The position numbers and the translations under genes were made by a program. The notes below the pieces were generated by a model. The model worked only from the letters and a program-made list of their open reading frames with translations, had not been told where the DNA came from and did no database searches. Shown here one piece after another: positions 1 through 7,820 of a stretch of DNA of 64,000 nucleotides. Within the stretch, counting starts at the first letter, position 1; each line of letters starts with the position of its first letter. This DNA comes from an uncultured Alphaproteobacteria bacterium (GTDB lineage: Bacteria; Pseudomonadota; Alphaproteobacteria; Rhodobacterales; Rhodobacteraceae), in NCBI GenBank assembly GCA_902619165.1, contig CACNDI010000009.1:1-64000 (forward strand). The letters run 5' to 3'.

Positions 1-2
1 TA

Positions 3-692
3 AAGTTTGCTATGTCCATGGAAGAAACAAGATTTTATCTAAATGGTGTATTTTTTCATGAGTTTATTGATCAAGAAACCAAGCTTATACGTACTGTTGC
101 CACAGATGGTCATAGACTAGCAAAAATAGACTCACCACTACCTGACAATGCTCGTGGAATGCCAGGAGTAATTGTGCCACGAAAAACAGTTTCTGAATTG
201 AGAATGATATATGAAACGACGGAAGACATAGTAAACGTTTCTGTATCAGAAACGAAAATACGTTTTTCAAACTCGACCTTATCTTTAACATCTAAAGTAG
301 TGGATGGATCATTTCCTGATTACGATAGAGTTATACCAAAAAATAATATTAAAAAATTGGTTATTGATGCCTCAGAATTTGCTAAGTCAGTAGATAGAGT
401 AGCAACTATTTCTTCAGAGCGTGCCCGGGCAGTTAAACTGAGTCTAAGCAGAGAAAAGCTCATATTATCTGTAAATGCTCCAGAGACAGGATTAGCAATT
501 GAGGAAATTCCTGTTGCTTATGAGGGAGAAGAAATTGAAATTGGATTTAATGCTAAATATCTGCAAGAAATTTCAAATCAGGTTGAAAGCGGCGAAGCAA
601 TTTTCTTATTTAATGACGTTGGTGATCCTGCGCTCATGAAGGATAATAATGACGACACTGCGGTTTATGTTGTTATGCCTATGCGTGTATAG
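3..692 (+). CDS. dnaN: DNA polymerase III sliding clamp, beta subunit (3' part)
   Basis: This is the C-terminal part of the beta clamp, the ring that tethers the replicative polymerase to DNA. The gene enters from the left edge, so its start is missing; the reading frame is open from base 3 and encodes Lys-Phe-Ala before the first Met. The stretch EETRFYLNG marks the start of the middle clamp domain, so roughly the first 145 residues lie outside the window. The protein ends in VVMPMRV, the near-invariant clamp C-terminus (VVMPMR-). It is followed 15 bp later by recF, the usual chromosomal pairing near dnaA and the origin. Identification is firm. Confidence 0.96.
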   Translation, partial: KFAMSMEETRFYLNGVFFHEFIDQETKLIRTVATDGHRLAKIDSPLPDNARGMPGVIVPRKTVSELRMIYETTEDIVNVSVSETKIRFSNSTLSLTSKVVDGSFPDYDRVIPKNNIKKLVIDASEFAKSVDRVATISSERARAVKLSLSREKLILSVNAPETGLAIEEIPVAYEGEEIEIGFNAKYLQEISNQVESGEAIFLFNDVGDPALMKDNNDDTAVYVVMPMRV

Positions 693-707
693 ACAATATG
701 TATTAAA

Positions 708-1787
708 ATGAGTGCTGCCGGAATAGAAAAACTCAAAATAAGTAATTTCCGATCGTATAAAATTTTAGAACTCTGTTTTGACTCAAATCCGACCGTTATT
801 TATGGGAAAAACGGAGTTGGAAAAACAAACCTTTTAGAAGCTATATCACTCTTATACCCAGGTAAGGGGATAAGAAGGTCTAGCTTTCATGATATGATAA
901 ATTTATCTAATAGTATTTCCTGGAAAGTTGAGGCTTTAGCTCACAGAAACAATAATCTTTTTGAAATTGAGACTTCTAGTGACGGAAATGGAAGAGTTGT
1001 GAGAATAGATGGAAAAAAAGTGCCACAGAATAATCTAAGCTCGAGTTTAAAAATTCTATGGTTTTTACCGCCAATGGACAGAATTTGGATGGAAACCTCT
1101 AAGGACAGAAGAAAATTCTTAGATAGAATGGTATTTAGTCTTGATATTAACCATGCAAAAAGATGCACTCAATATGAAAAACTTCTTAGAGATAGGAATA
1201 GGTTGCTAAAAGATCGTGTAGCAGACAGCTCTTGGTATCTTGCTATCGAAAAGAAAATGGCCATACTTGGATTTGAAATAGATAATTTTAGACGAGATTT
1301 TATTGAAAAGCTTAATACAGTTTTAATCGAAAAGAATAATTATTTTCCGCCGATAAAGCTTAATCTGAAAGACGATCCTATCGAAAGTGAAGAAGTATTC
1401 TTGAATAATTTAATAAACCAAAGAGAGCAGGATCTAATATCTGGCAGAACAAATTTTGGCCCTCATACAGATGATCTACAAGGGTTTTATTTAGAGAAGG
1501 AAATAGATACAAAATACTGTTCTACGGGTGAGCAGAAGCTTTCGATAATTTCCATTATTTTATCCAATGCAAAATTGATTAAAGAACAGCACAAAGTCTC
1601 TCCCATAATGCTCTTGGATGAGATAACAGCCCATTTGGATGAAGTACGTAAAGAAAACTTATTTTCAGAACTTTTATCTTTAGAAAGCCAGTTTTTTATT
1701 TCAGGAACGGAGGAGGGTATATTTAGTTCCTTAAGTAAGAAAACAAAATTTTTGGAATTGGGCGAAAGGAAAAAATTTGTCGCCTAG
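708..1787 (+). CDS. recF: DNA replication and repair protein RecF
   Basis: RecF is an SMC-like ATPase that, with RecO and RecR, loads RecA at gapped DNA. A Walker A motif GKNGVGKT lies at residues 33-40, an ABC-type signature STGEQK at about 272-277, and a Walker B stretch MLLDE followed by TAHLD at about 301-310. Length is 359 aa, close to the E. coli protein (357). It follows dnaN by 15 bp and is probably cotranscribed with it. Its TAG stop overlaps the stop of the convergent 2-hydroxy-acid dehydrogenase gene through a shared CTAG at 1784-1787. I expected gyrB next in the common dnaN-recF-gyrB order, but it is not here. Confidence 0.95.
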   Translation: MSAAGIEKLKISNFRSYKILELCFDSNPTVIYGKNGVGKTNLLEAISLLYPGKGIRRSSFHDMINLSNSISWKVEALAHRNNNLFEIETSSDGNGRVVRIDGKKVPQNNLSSSLKILWFLPPMDRIWMETSKDRRKFLDRMVFSLDINHAKRCTQYEKLLRDRNRLLKDRVADSSWYLAIEKKMAILGFEIDNFRRDFIEKLNTVLIEKNNYFPPIKLNLKDDPIESEEVFLNNLINQREQDLISGRTNFGPHTDDLQGFYLEKEIDTKYCSTGEQKLSIISIILSNAKLIKEQHKVSPIMLLDEITAHLDEVRKENLFSELLSLESQFFISGTEEGIFSSLSKKTKFLELGERKKFVA

Positions 1788-2935
1788 TTTTTCTCAAAAA
1801 AAGGGCAATCTTTAATAATATCTCTACCAACGTCTTTTATGTCTCGTCTTCCGCACAGCGCCATTGTCATATCAAGTTCCTTGTTGAGAATTTCTAAAGC
1901 TTTTATAACTCCCTTCTTTCCTTTCGCTGAAAGACCATAAACAAACGATCTACCGATCATTACTCCGTCAGCTCCTAAGGCGATAGCTTTGAGGATATCC
2001 TGTCCGGAAGAAATACCACCATCAAATAATACATCTATATCTGAAACAGCTTTCTTAATTTGTGGAAGCGTAGAAATCGAACTATTAACACCATCTAGTT
2101 GTCTTCCACCATGATTAGAAACAACCAAAGCATCCGCACCACATTTCTGTGCCATTTTAGCATCATCTGGGTCCATGATCCCCTTAATAATTAACTTGCC
2201 TCCCCACCAGTCTTTTATTCTTTTGACATCATCCCAGTTAAGTTTTGGGTCAAATTGACTTTGTACCCATTTAGTTAAAGAGGTTAGGTTTTTGATATCT
2301 TTTACATGACCCATAATATTTCCGAAGGTTCTATTTTTTGATCTTGCCATTTCAAAACACCAATTTGGTTTTGATATTAAGTCAAAAACGTTTGCCATTT
2401 TTATCTTGATAGGTACTGATAACCCATTTCTTATATCGGCGTGCCTTTGGCCTAGTATTTGTAAGTCCAAAGTAAGCACCAATGCTGAGCATTCTGCTGC
2501 TTTTGCTCTTTCAACTAATCGCTTAGCAAAATCGTGATCTCTCATGACATAGAGTTGAAACCAAAATGGTTTTGAAGTATTTCTCGCAACTTCTTCTATT
2601 GAACAAATCGACATGGTAGAAAGTGTAAATGGAACTCCGAAACTCTCCGCTGCTTGTGCCGCCAATATCTCACCATTTGCTTTTTGCATGCCGAGCAAAC
2701 CTACGGGTGCTAAAGCAACTGGCATCTTATAGTCTGTGCCTAACAAACTCTTTCTGGTACTTCTATTAGAAATATCGACAGCAACTCTTTGTCGAAAGGA
2801 AATTTTTTTAAAATCGTCACTGTTGTCTTTCAAAGTAGACTCCGTCCAAGAACCTGACAGAACATAGTCGTGAAATGCTTTGGGAACTTTTTTTCTTGCT
2901 TCGTTCTTAAGATCGTCAATAGTGAGATATTCCAT
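1784..2935 (-). CDS. lldD: FMN-dependent 2-hydroxy-acid (L-lactate-type) dehydrogenase
   Basis: This TIM-barrel flavoenzyme oxidises an L-2-hydroxy acid such as lactate to the 2-oxo acid. The family signature SNHGGRQLDG lies at residues 273-282 and holds the catalytic His275 and substrate-binding Arg278. The FMN-binding Lys251 (LIIKGI) and the APVG loop near residue 76 are also present. Length is 383 aa, usual for LldD. It is the last gene of a seven-gene minus-strand cluster, 12 bp after the CoA-binding protein gene. Within the family, lactate, glycolate and mandelate enzymes cannot be separated by sequence inspection alone, so the substrate is inferred. Confidence 0.85.
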   Translation of the reverse strand: MEYLTIDDLKNEARKKVPKAFHDYVLSGSWTESTLKDNSDDFKKISFRQRVAVDISNRSTRKSLLGTDYKMPVALAPVGLLGMQKANGEILAAQAAESFGVPFTLSTMSICSIEEVARNTSKPFWFQLYVMRDHDFAKRLVERAKAAECSALVLTLDLQILGQRHADIRNGLSVPIKIKMANVFDLISKPNWCFEMARSKNRTFGNIMGHVKDIKNLTSLTKWVQSQFDPKLNWDDVKRIKDWWGGKLIIKGIMDPDDAKMAQKCGADALVVSNHGGRQLDGVNSSISTLPQIKKAVSDIDVLFDGGISSGQDILKAIALGADGVMIGRSFVYGLSAKGKKGVIKALEILNKELDMTMALCGRRDIKDVGRDIIKDCPFFEKN

Positions 2936-2947
2936 ATGACACTCTCT

Positions 2948-3442
2948 TTAAATCTTAAGGTCTAATCTGGGTTTCCAAAAGGGACGAAAGAGTTCAATTT
3001 TGGGACATCTATTCATTATAACTTTTAATCCTGCTTTTTTTGCCGTCTCTGCAGCTTCGTCATCGTAAACTCCTATTTGACCCCAAAGCACTTTTGCTTT
3101 TATTTCAATCGCTTCTTTTGCTACCGATAAAAGCTCTTCTTTTCTTCGAAATACCTGTACCATATCAACAGGTTTATCTATTTGCTTTAGACTGCGAAAG
3201 ACTTTGAGACCTCTAATTTCTTTAATATTTGGATTTGGGTTAACAGGTAACATTTCATATCCAGTTTCATGCAACACTCTTAAAACACCATAGCTAAATT
3301 TCGTCTTATCCCCACTAGCGCCGACCATAGCAATAGTTTTGACGGACTTCAGAATGTCTTCGATATAACCTGTAGGATAATTGTATATGTGGTCTACATC
3401 AGCTTCGGGCATTACTTTTCTCTTTCTTTTTTGCAATGTCAT
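2948..3442 (-). CDS. CoA-binding domain protein (YccU-like)
   Basis: This is a small Rossmann-fold protein of the CoA_binding_2 family. The stretch IAMVGASGDKTKFSYGV matches the nucleotide-binding glycine loop, and the C-terminal RCPKIEL is typical of the family. Length is 164 aa. Family members bind CoA, but their cellular role is not established. The first ATG overlaps the upstream ferredoxin gene by 44 bp. The internal Met11 (start at 3412, MPEADVD) cuts this to 14 bp and has a purine-rich leader, so it is an equally good start. It sits between the ferredoxin and lldD, which suggests cotranscription but does not assign a function. Confidence 0.8.
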   Translation of the reverse strand: MTLQKRKRKVMPEADVDHIYNYPTGYIEDILKSVKTIAMVGASGDKTKFSYGVLRVLHETGYEMLPVNPNPNIKEIRGLKVFRSLKQIDKPVDMVQVFRRKEELLSVAKEAIEIKAKVLWGQIGVYDDEAAETAKKAGLKVIMNRCPKIELFRPFWKPRLDLKI

Positions 3443-3785
3443 CCTTTAGTTCATGAGGCTCCAAAGGATCTAAAAATGGATTTCTATAAAGCTTGTCATG
3501 ACTCTCAACACCAATTTCAAGAATAAGATTCGACTTAGGTCTTGCTACGCAAAGTATAATGTATCCATCATTTATCTGTCTATTATTAAGTGCTACCTGC
3601 CTTCTTTGATCTACTTCTCCATCAATAAGTTTTGCAGCACAAGTAATACATCCCCCATACTTACAACCGTACGGTAGATCAACGCCCTGTTGCCTCAAGC
3701 TATCAAGCAATGGACGTTGATGTTCAACTTTATAGGACTTACCGCGTCTATTTGATATTTCGACCTGAAATGTTTTCACAGCCAT
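3399..3785 (-). CDS. 2Fe-2S plant-type ferredoxin
   Basis: This is an electron carrier with a plant-type [2Fe-2S] cluster. Cys41, Cys46, Cys49 and Cys79 form the C-x4-C-x2-C-x29-C pattern, in the context YGCKYGGCITC and ILC. Length is 128 aa, slightly longer than a minimal ferredoxin because of a charged C-terminal tail. The gene starts inside the 3' end of the methanethiol oxidase gene (10 bp overlap) and overlaps the following CoA-binding gene, so translation is likely coupled. A role as electron donor or acceptor for an enzyme of this cluster is inference from position; no reductase partner is present. Confidence 0.85.
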   Translation of the reverse strand: MAVKTFQVEISNRRGKSYKVEHQRPLLDSLRQQGVDLPYGCKYGGCITCAAKLIDGEVDQRRQVALNNRQINDGYIILCVARPKSNLILEIGVESHDKLYRNPFLDPLEPHELKDDIAKKKEKSNARS

Positions 3786-5131
3786 ATATCACTAGTGCAA
3801 TCGCCACCCGGATATCTACTTTCATGACAGCGGCTTGGGCCATTTGGTTCTTCCCCAAAATTTACCATGAAATCAGGATTAATTTTCATCCCTCCGTTTA
3901 CTGGGTCACAGTCAATCATTATCAATACGCCACCCTTTTCCCTTATATCTGGATAAAATTGATTATCCCAAGTAGAGAATAGAGAAGTTGTTACGTACAG
4001 TCTTTTCCCATCTAGGCTGAGCTGAAACATTTGTGGTCCCCCAGCAATCTTAAGACCATTAACTTCAGGAGCTCTTCCCAGCAGACCACCCATCCAAACT
4101 TGACCAGTAAGTTTTGGCTTGTGAGGGTCTGATATATCATATTGCCTCATGTCACCGTGCAGCCAATTATTGAGATATAAATATTTATCATCCATTGAAA
4201 CGAGAATTGCCGACATCACACCTGGGATAGGAATTGGCCAATCCGGGTGAGGTTGGTTTTCTACATCAATTATTTTTTCCCATTGCCATTTTTCGTTTTT
4301 GTCTTTCCACCAATGTATAACGTTTGCGCTTAGTGCTGCACCACAAAACCCATGACTGCTATCTGGATTATGGTGAAACTTTACTTCTAAAGGAACGAGA
4401 CCGTCTTCACCCAAATACATAGTTTCAATTGGCTTGCGTTCCTTGAAATCCCAGAAATGAAGTTGTCTTCCATACTTGAGGTGCCCAACTTCTTCTAAAT
4501 CAAAGCCTGGCATAAATGTGTTGGGAGCAGCCCACTCCGATGAAACCATTATATTATGTCTTGGTTGATACCAAAAATCATACCCAAATGGTATATCTCC
4601 CATTGAGTTTTCCCATCTTCCTATAATTTCGAAATTCTTATCCAGATGCAAATATCCTCCAGGTGCTTCTCCCTTTGCATCACCCAGCATAGATATAATT
4701 ATTTCTGAGCCCAGGCAATGGACGGTATGTGGGCCACTTAAGTTGGTTTTTGATTTAATGTCTGCTCCGTCGATAACTTTGTGGAGAGTGGGCATTCTAG
4801 GATTGGTCGCAGTATCCACTATGTGAATATTATTCGACCTCACTCCTGGAAGTAAAAGATATTTGCGGGTCATGCTAGTGTCGTCATGGCAAGATGAACA
4901 CGCATTCCATCCCATATGATGAAGTTCATCACCAATGCCTGGCATTTCTAACCTATGTATAACTTTCGAATAAGTAGGGCTATCTGGGTCGACATCGACT
5001 GTAGCTAAATAGTCAGGCTTTTGTATTCCCGTTCCTGTATATATTGCAATTGTATATAAAAGGTTCTCCCTCGGTGCTTTTACAGCTTCTGCAGGGGACG
5101 AATATCCAGGACCACAACACGTTTTATTCAT
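3776..5131 (-). CDS. mtoX: SBP56-family methanethiol oxidase (selenium-binding protein homologue)
   Basis: This belongs to the SBP56/SELENBP1 family, whose studied members oxidise methanethiol with oxygen to formaldehyde, hydrogen sulfide and hydrogen peroxide. The N-terminal CCGPGY at residues 5-10 is the family hallmark. The metal/thiol motif HHMGWNACSSCH occupies residues 71-82, and the protein ends near GGDCTSDIW. Length is 451 aa, typical of the family. No signal peptide is visible, whereas the Hyphomicrobium enzyme is exported, so this copy is probably cytoplasmic. The SCO1/MauG-like accessory genes often found beside mtoX are absent; rhodanese, GFA and ferredoxin genes flank it instead. 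The family is firm; methanethiol as the substrate is inferred. Confidence 0.85.
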   Translation of the reverse strand: MNKTCCGPGYSSPAEAVKAPRENLLYTIAIYTGTGIQKPDYLATVDVDPDSPTYSKVIHRLEMPGIGDELHHMGWNACSSCHDDTSMTRKYLLLPGVRSNNIHIVDTATNPRMPTLHKVIDGADIKSKTNLSGPHTVHCLGSEIIISMLGDAKGEAPGGYLHLDKNFEIIGRWENSMGDIPFGYDFWYQPRHNIMVSSEWAAPNTFMPGFDLEEVGHLKYGRQLHFWDFKERKPIETMYLGEDGLVPLEVKFHHNPDSSHGFCGAALSANVIHWWKDKNEKWQWEKIIDVENQPHPDWPIPIPGVMSAILVSMDDKYLYLNNWLHGDMRQYDISDPHKPKLTGQVWMGGLLGRAPEVNGLKIAGGPQMFQLSLDGKRLYVTTSLFSTWDNQFYPDIREKGGVLIMIDCDPVNGGMKINPDFMVNFGEEPNGPSRCHESRYPGGDCTSDIWL

Positions 5132-5134
5132 AGT

Positions 5135-5533
5135 TTATTCTTTCGTTTCAATAGGATTTCCAGATTTTTTCCATGCGGCAAATCCTCCCTCTAGATGAGA
5201 TACGGGGCTCAGACCCATGTCTTGTGCTGCTTTGGCTGCAAGAGCAGATCGGCCAGCTGCAGCACAATAAAAAACATATTTCTTGTCTTGGTTAAAAATT
5301 TCTTTGTGGTAGGGACTATCAGGGTCTATCCAGAATTCTAGCATTCCTCTCGGGCAAGAGAACGAATTTGGAATTTTTCCTTCTCTTTGTATCTCCCTAG
5401 GGTCTCTTATATCTACAAAAACGTACTTACTATCTTCGAAATATTTTGAGGCATCAACAACAGGTGTTATTTCAACCTCTTTATTTGCTTCAGCTACCAT
5501 ATCTTTTACATGTTTTACAATTTTTTGTGCCAT
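5135..5533 (-). CDS. Rhodanese-like sulfurtransferase
   Basis: This is a single-domain rhodanese that moves sulfane sulfur through an active-site cysteine. Cys90 opens the active-site loop CAAAGRS (90-96). The conserved VDIRDPREI (about 40-48) and the C-terminal LEGGFAAWKKSG are present. Length is 132 aa with no signal peptide, so it is cytoplasmic. The start has a good AGGAAGGA ribosome site about 9 bp upstream. The stop lies 3 bp before the methanethiol oxidase start, so the two are almost certainly cotranscribed. A role in handling sulfide released by the oxidase is a reasonable inference. Confidence 0.88.
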   Translation of the reverse strand: MAQKIVKHVKDMVAEANKEVEITPVVDASKYFEDSKYVFVDIRDPREIQREGKIPNSFSCPRGMLEFWIDPDSPYHKEIFNQDKKYVFYCAAAGRSALAAKAAQDMGLSPVSHLEGGFAAWKKSGNPIETKE

Positions 5534-5553
5534 TTTGTCTATTCCTTCCTACT

Positions 5554-5985
5554 TTAAGAGAAGTTTTTCTGAAACTGATCTAAACTTTCATCTATTTTGA
5601 TTGAGGGTATTTTTTTTGATACCCAAACATCTCCTTGTGGTTTTATCACCTCTAATTCATTTACAGTTCCTGCATGAATCCTCACTAATCTAGGCCTACC
5701 TTCATTTAAGGAGAACATCTGACAACCGCATTGTTCACAAAACTTTTTAGTTATTTTGTTGCCACTTTCTGATTGATGTATGTAGCTTTTTAAATTCCCT
5801 TGAATATACAAATCTCCCTCTTTCACAAATATATTGGTAAGATAAGGGGCACCACTACATTTTCTGCAGTCCTCACAATGACAGTTAAAAGTCCTTAACG
5901 GGGCGGTGTTAGTGTTATAAGTTATAGCTCGACATAAGCAGCTTCCTGTGAATCCTTTCATCTCTACCTTTTCTCTATTCATCAT
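5554..5985 (-). CDS. GFA/CENP-V family zinc protein (putative formaldehyde-glutathione handling)
   Basis: This is a small zinc protein of the GFA fold, named after a glutathione-dependent formaldehyde-activating enzyme of Paracoccus, although many family members have other or unknown roles. Cysteines at residues 16, 18, 35, 37, 40, 43, 83, 86 and 88 give the expected structural and second zinc sites (GSCLCRAITY, NCHCEDCRKC, FCEQCGCQ). Length is 143 aa. Two tandem ATG codons offer starts at 5985 or 5982. It lies 20 bp upstream of the rhodanese gene and 24 bp downstream of the SDR gene. A role in detoxifying formaldehyde from methanethiol oxidation is inferred from its neighbours. Confidence 0.82.
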   Translation of the reverse strand: MMNREKVEMKGFTGSCLCRAITYNTNTAPLRTFNCHCEDCRKCSGAPYLTNIFVKEGDLYIQGNLKSYIHQSESGNKITKKFCEQCGCQMFSLNEGRPRLVRIHAGTVNELEVIKPQGDVWVSKKIPSIKIDESLDQFQKNFS

Positions 5986-6009
5986 AACTCAACTCATCGG
6001 TTTTTAAGT

Positions 6010-6717
6010 TCAAGAGTTTATCCATCCACCATCAACATCAACAGTGGTTCCGTTAACAAAATCATTTTCAATAACAAAGATAATTCCTTTTGCAACCTCA
6101 TCTGGTTTTCCAGCACGTTTTATCGAGTGAGATGCTGTGGCTGAATTTAGAAACATTCTTCTATCCTCACCTTCTTGTGAAAACATAGGCGTATCTATTA
6201 AGCCCGGCGCCACAGCATTTATTCTCTTTGGAGCAATTTCGTTTGCAACACCTCTCACTAGGTTCTCAACTGCGCCACCAACTGCAGACAGAGCAATTTG
6301 CCCAGGCTTCATCCGCCTGGCAGGTGCACCACTGACCAAAACTATTGTTCCATCCGAGCTTAAATAGTGTGTACCATAGCGTACAACATTCGCGTAACCC
6401 CATAATTTATCAAAAGAGTTTTTAAATCCAGTCATATCCATTTCAAGGAATGGGCCAGCAGCTCTGCTTCCTCCAGTCGCAGCACTTACCAAGATTTCGA
6501 AAGGAGCATGTTTTTCAAAAATATTTTTTACTTCCTCTTCAATTCTTACATCACAGCTTTCAAAGGATAGTTTGTTGTGTTTAACACTGGTCGCCTTGCT
6601 CGGGTCTCTGCTGATGGCAATAACGTCTGCACCTTTTTCAATTAATTGCTCACACGTAGAGAGCCCAATTCCAGAAGTTCCACCAAATACGAGGGCTTTT
6701 TTATTCGCTATGTCCAT
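6010..6717 (-). CDS. SDR-fold oxidoreductase lacking the canonical YxxxK pair
   Basis: This has the short-chain dehydrogenase fold. The dinucleotide-binding loop GGTSGIG is at residues 12-18, and the PG-x-IDTP stretch that normally follows the active site is at about 171-177. Length is 235 aa. Where classical SDRs carry Tyr-x-x-x-Lys, this protein reads LSAVG at residues 143-147, so both catalytic residues are replaced (Leu143, Gly147). The Ser of the catalytic triad region (VLVSGAP) remains. It may be an atypical subfamily with different chemistry or a non-catalytic binding protein. It is the first gene of the seven-gene minus-strand cluster. Confidence 0.82.
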   Translation of the reverse strand: MDIANKKALVFGGTSGIGLSTCEQLIEKGADVIAISRDPSKATSVKHNKLSFESCDVRIEEEVKNIFEKHAPFEILVSAATGGSRAAGPFLEMDMTGFKNSFDKLWGYANVVRYGTHYLSSDGTIVLVSGAPARRMKPGQIALSAVGGAVENLVRGVANEIAPKRINAVAPGLIDTPMFSQEGEDRRMFLNSATASHSIKRAGKPDEVAKGIIFVIENDFVNGTTVDVDGGWINS

Positions 6718-6804
6718 TTTTTATCTATCCATAAAAGAATTTGTAATTTACTCCAATTGATATTAAAGCAAATGGAGGTTAATTGAAGTTTTTTTGGGCT
6801 ATGC

Positions 6805-7758
6805 ATGAATAATAATTATATGGGAATATTGGCAATCGTCTTGGGTACAATTTGTTTCTCAATAAATGACATATCGGTTAAGCTTTTCAGTACTGATATG
6901 CCACTACATCAGCTCATGTTTTTCCGAGCTATTTTTGCCATTTCAATTTTACTTTTTATTATTCTACCTTTTTACGGTGGCTTAAAATACCTTAATACGA
7001 ATAACCCTACTTTTCATTTGTTTAGGGGATTAGCTGTCGTTGGGGCGAATACTTTCTTCTTCATATCTATAGCAGAGCTTTCGTTGGCAGAGGCAACAGC
7101 AATATTTTTCATAGCACCAGTTTTGATTACAATTTTTGCTGTTTTTTTTTTAAAAGAGAAAGTGGGTGTACGTAGAAGCTTGGCCTGCTTTATCGGATTT
7201 TTGGGCATGTTATTTATAATAAAGCCAGGTACAATTTCGTTTGAATTAATTTCATTATTTCCTTTAATCGCAGCTCTTTTTTATACAGCGCTACATATAA
7301 TTACTAGAAAGTATGGGGCGCAAGAAAATCCGATCACAATGGGTTTTTATATCCAAATATGTTTTCTTGTCACAAGCCTTACATTTGCTACAGGCTTTTA
7401 CATAGCTGATCTTAATGTTGGACAGAGCAATGCTTTGATATTTTTGACGGGCTCATGGGTTTCAGTCAATACTTTTGATTTGTTACACATTTTTGTAGGT
7501 ATAGCCTTCCCAATCTCGATAGGAGGTATTCTTGTCTCTTATGCATATAAGAATCATGAGGCATCTTTTTTAGCGCCATTTGAATATGGGGCTTTAGTTA
7601 TTGCAGTTATTTCTACCTATTTAATTTGGAACGAAATCCCAGATAGACTTTCTCTTTTAGGTATAATTTTGATAATGTGTTCTGGTATTTTTGTATCATT
7701 AAGAGAAAAGCAAGTAAGTTCAATACGTTCATCGCGAAAATTAATATATAGACGATAA
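6805..7758 (+). CDS. EamA/DMT-family transporter
   Basis: This is an inner-membrane drug/metabolite transporter-type permease. It shows about ten hydrophobic segments arranged as two EamA repeats; the second begins near the PLIAALFYTALHIITRKYG stretch. A family-typical AEATAIFFIAPVLITI segment lies at the end of the first repeat. Length is 317 aa with a basic C-terminal tail. It is transcribed divergently from the SDR gene across an 87 bp AT-rich gap. Met6 (6820) is an alternative start. The substrate cannot be read from the sequence; relatives export amino acids, purines or other small metabolites. Confidence 0.82.
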   Translation: MNNNYMGILAIVLGTICFSINDISVKLFSTDMPLHQLMFFRAIFAISILLFIILPFYGGLKYLNTNNPTFHLFRGLAVVGANTFFFISIAELSLAEATAIFFIAPVLITIFAVFFLKEKVGVRRSLACFIGFLGMLFIIKPGTISFELISLFPLIAALFYTALHIITRKYGAQENPITMGFYIQICFLVTSLTFATGFYIADLNVGQSNALIFLTGSWVSVNTFDLLHIFVGIAFPISIGGILVSYAYKNHEASFLAPFEYGALVIAVISTYLIWNEIPDRLSLLGIILIMCSGIFVSLREKQVSSIRSSRKLIYRR

Positions 7759-7820
7759 ATATTTCAATAATTTATGATAAGTAGAAAGGCTAGAAACAGA
7801 AAAAAGTCATATCTTTTGTT

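Noticed and set aside
3776-5131. Naming the SBP56 protein a selenium-binding protein
   Set aside because: The family name is historical; characterised members oxidise methanethiol, and the Cys/His motifs fit that function, so methanethiol oxidase is the better working name.
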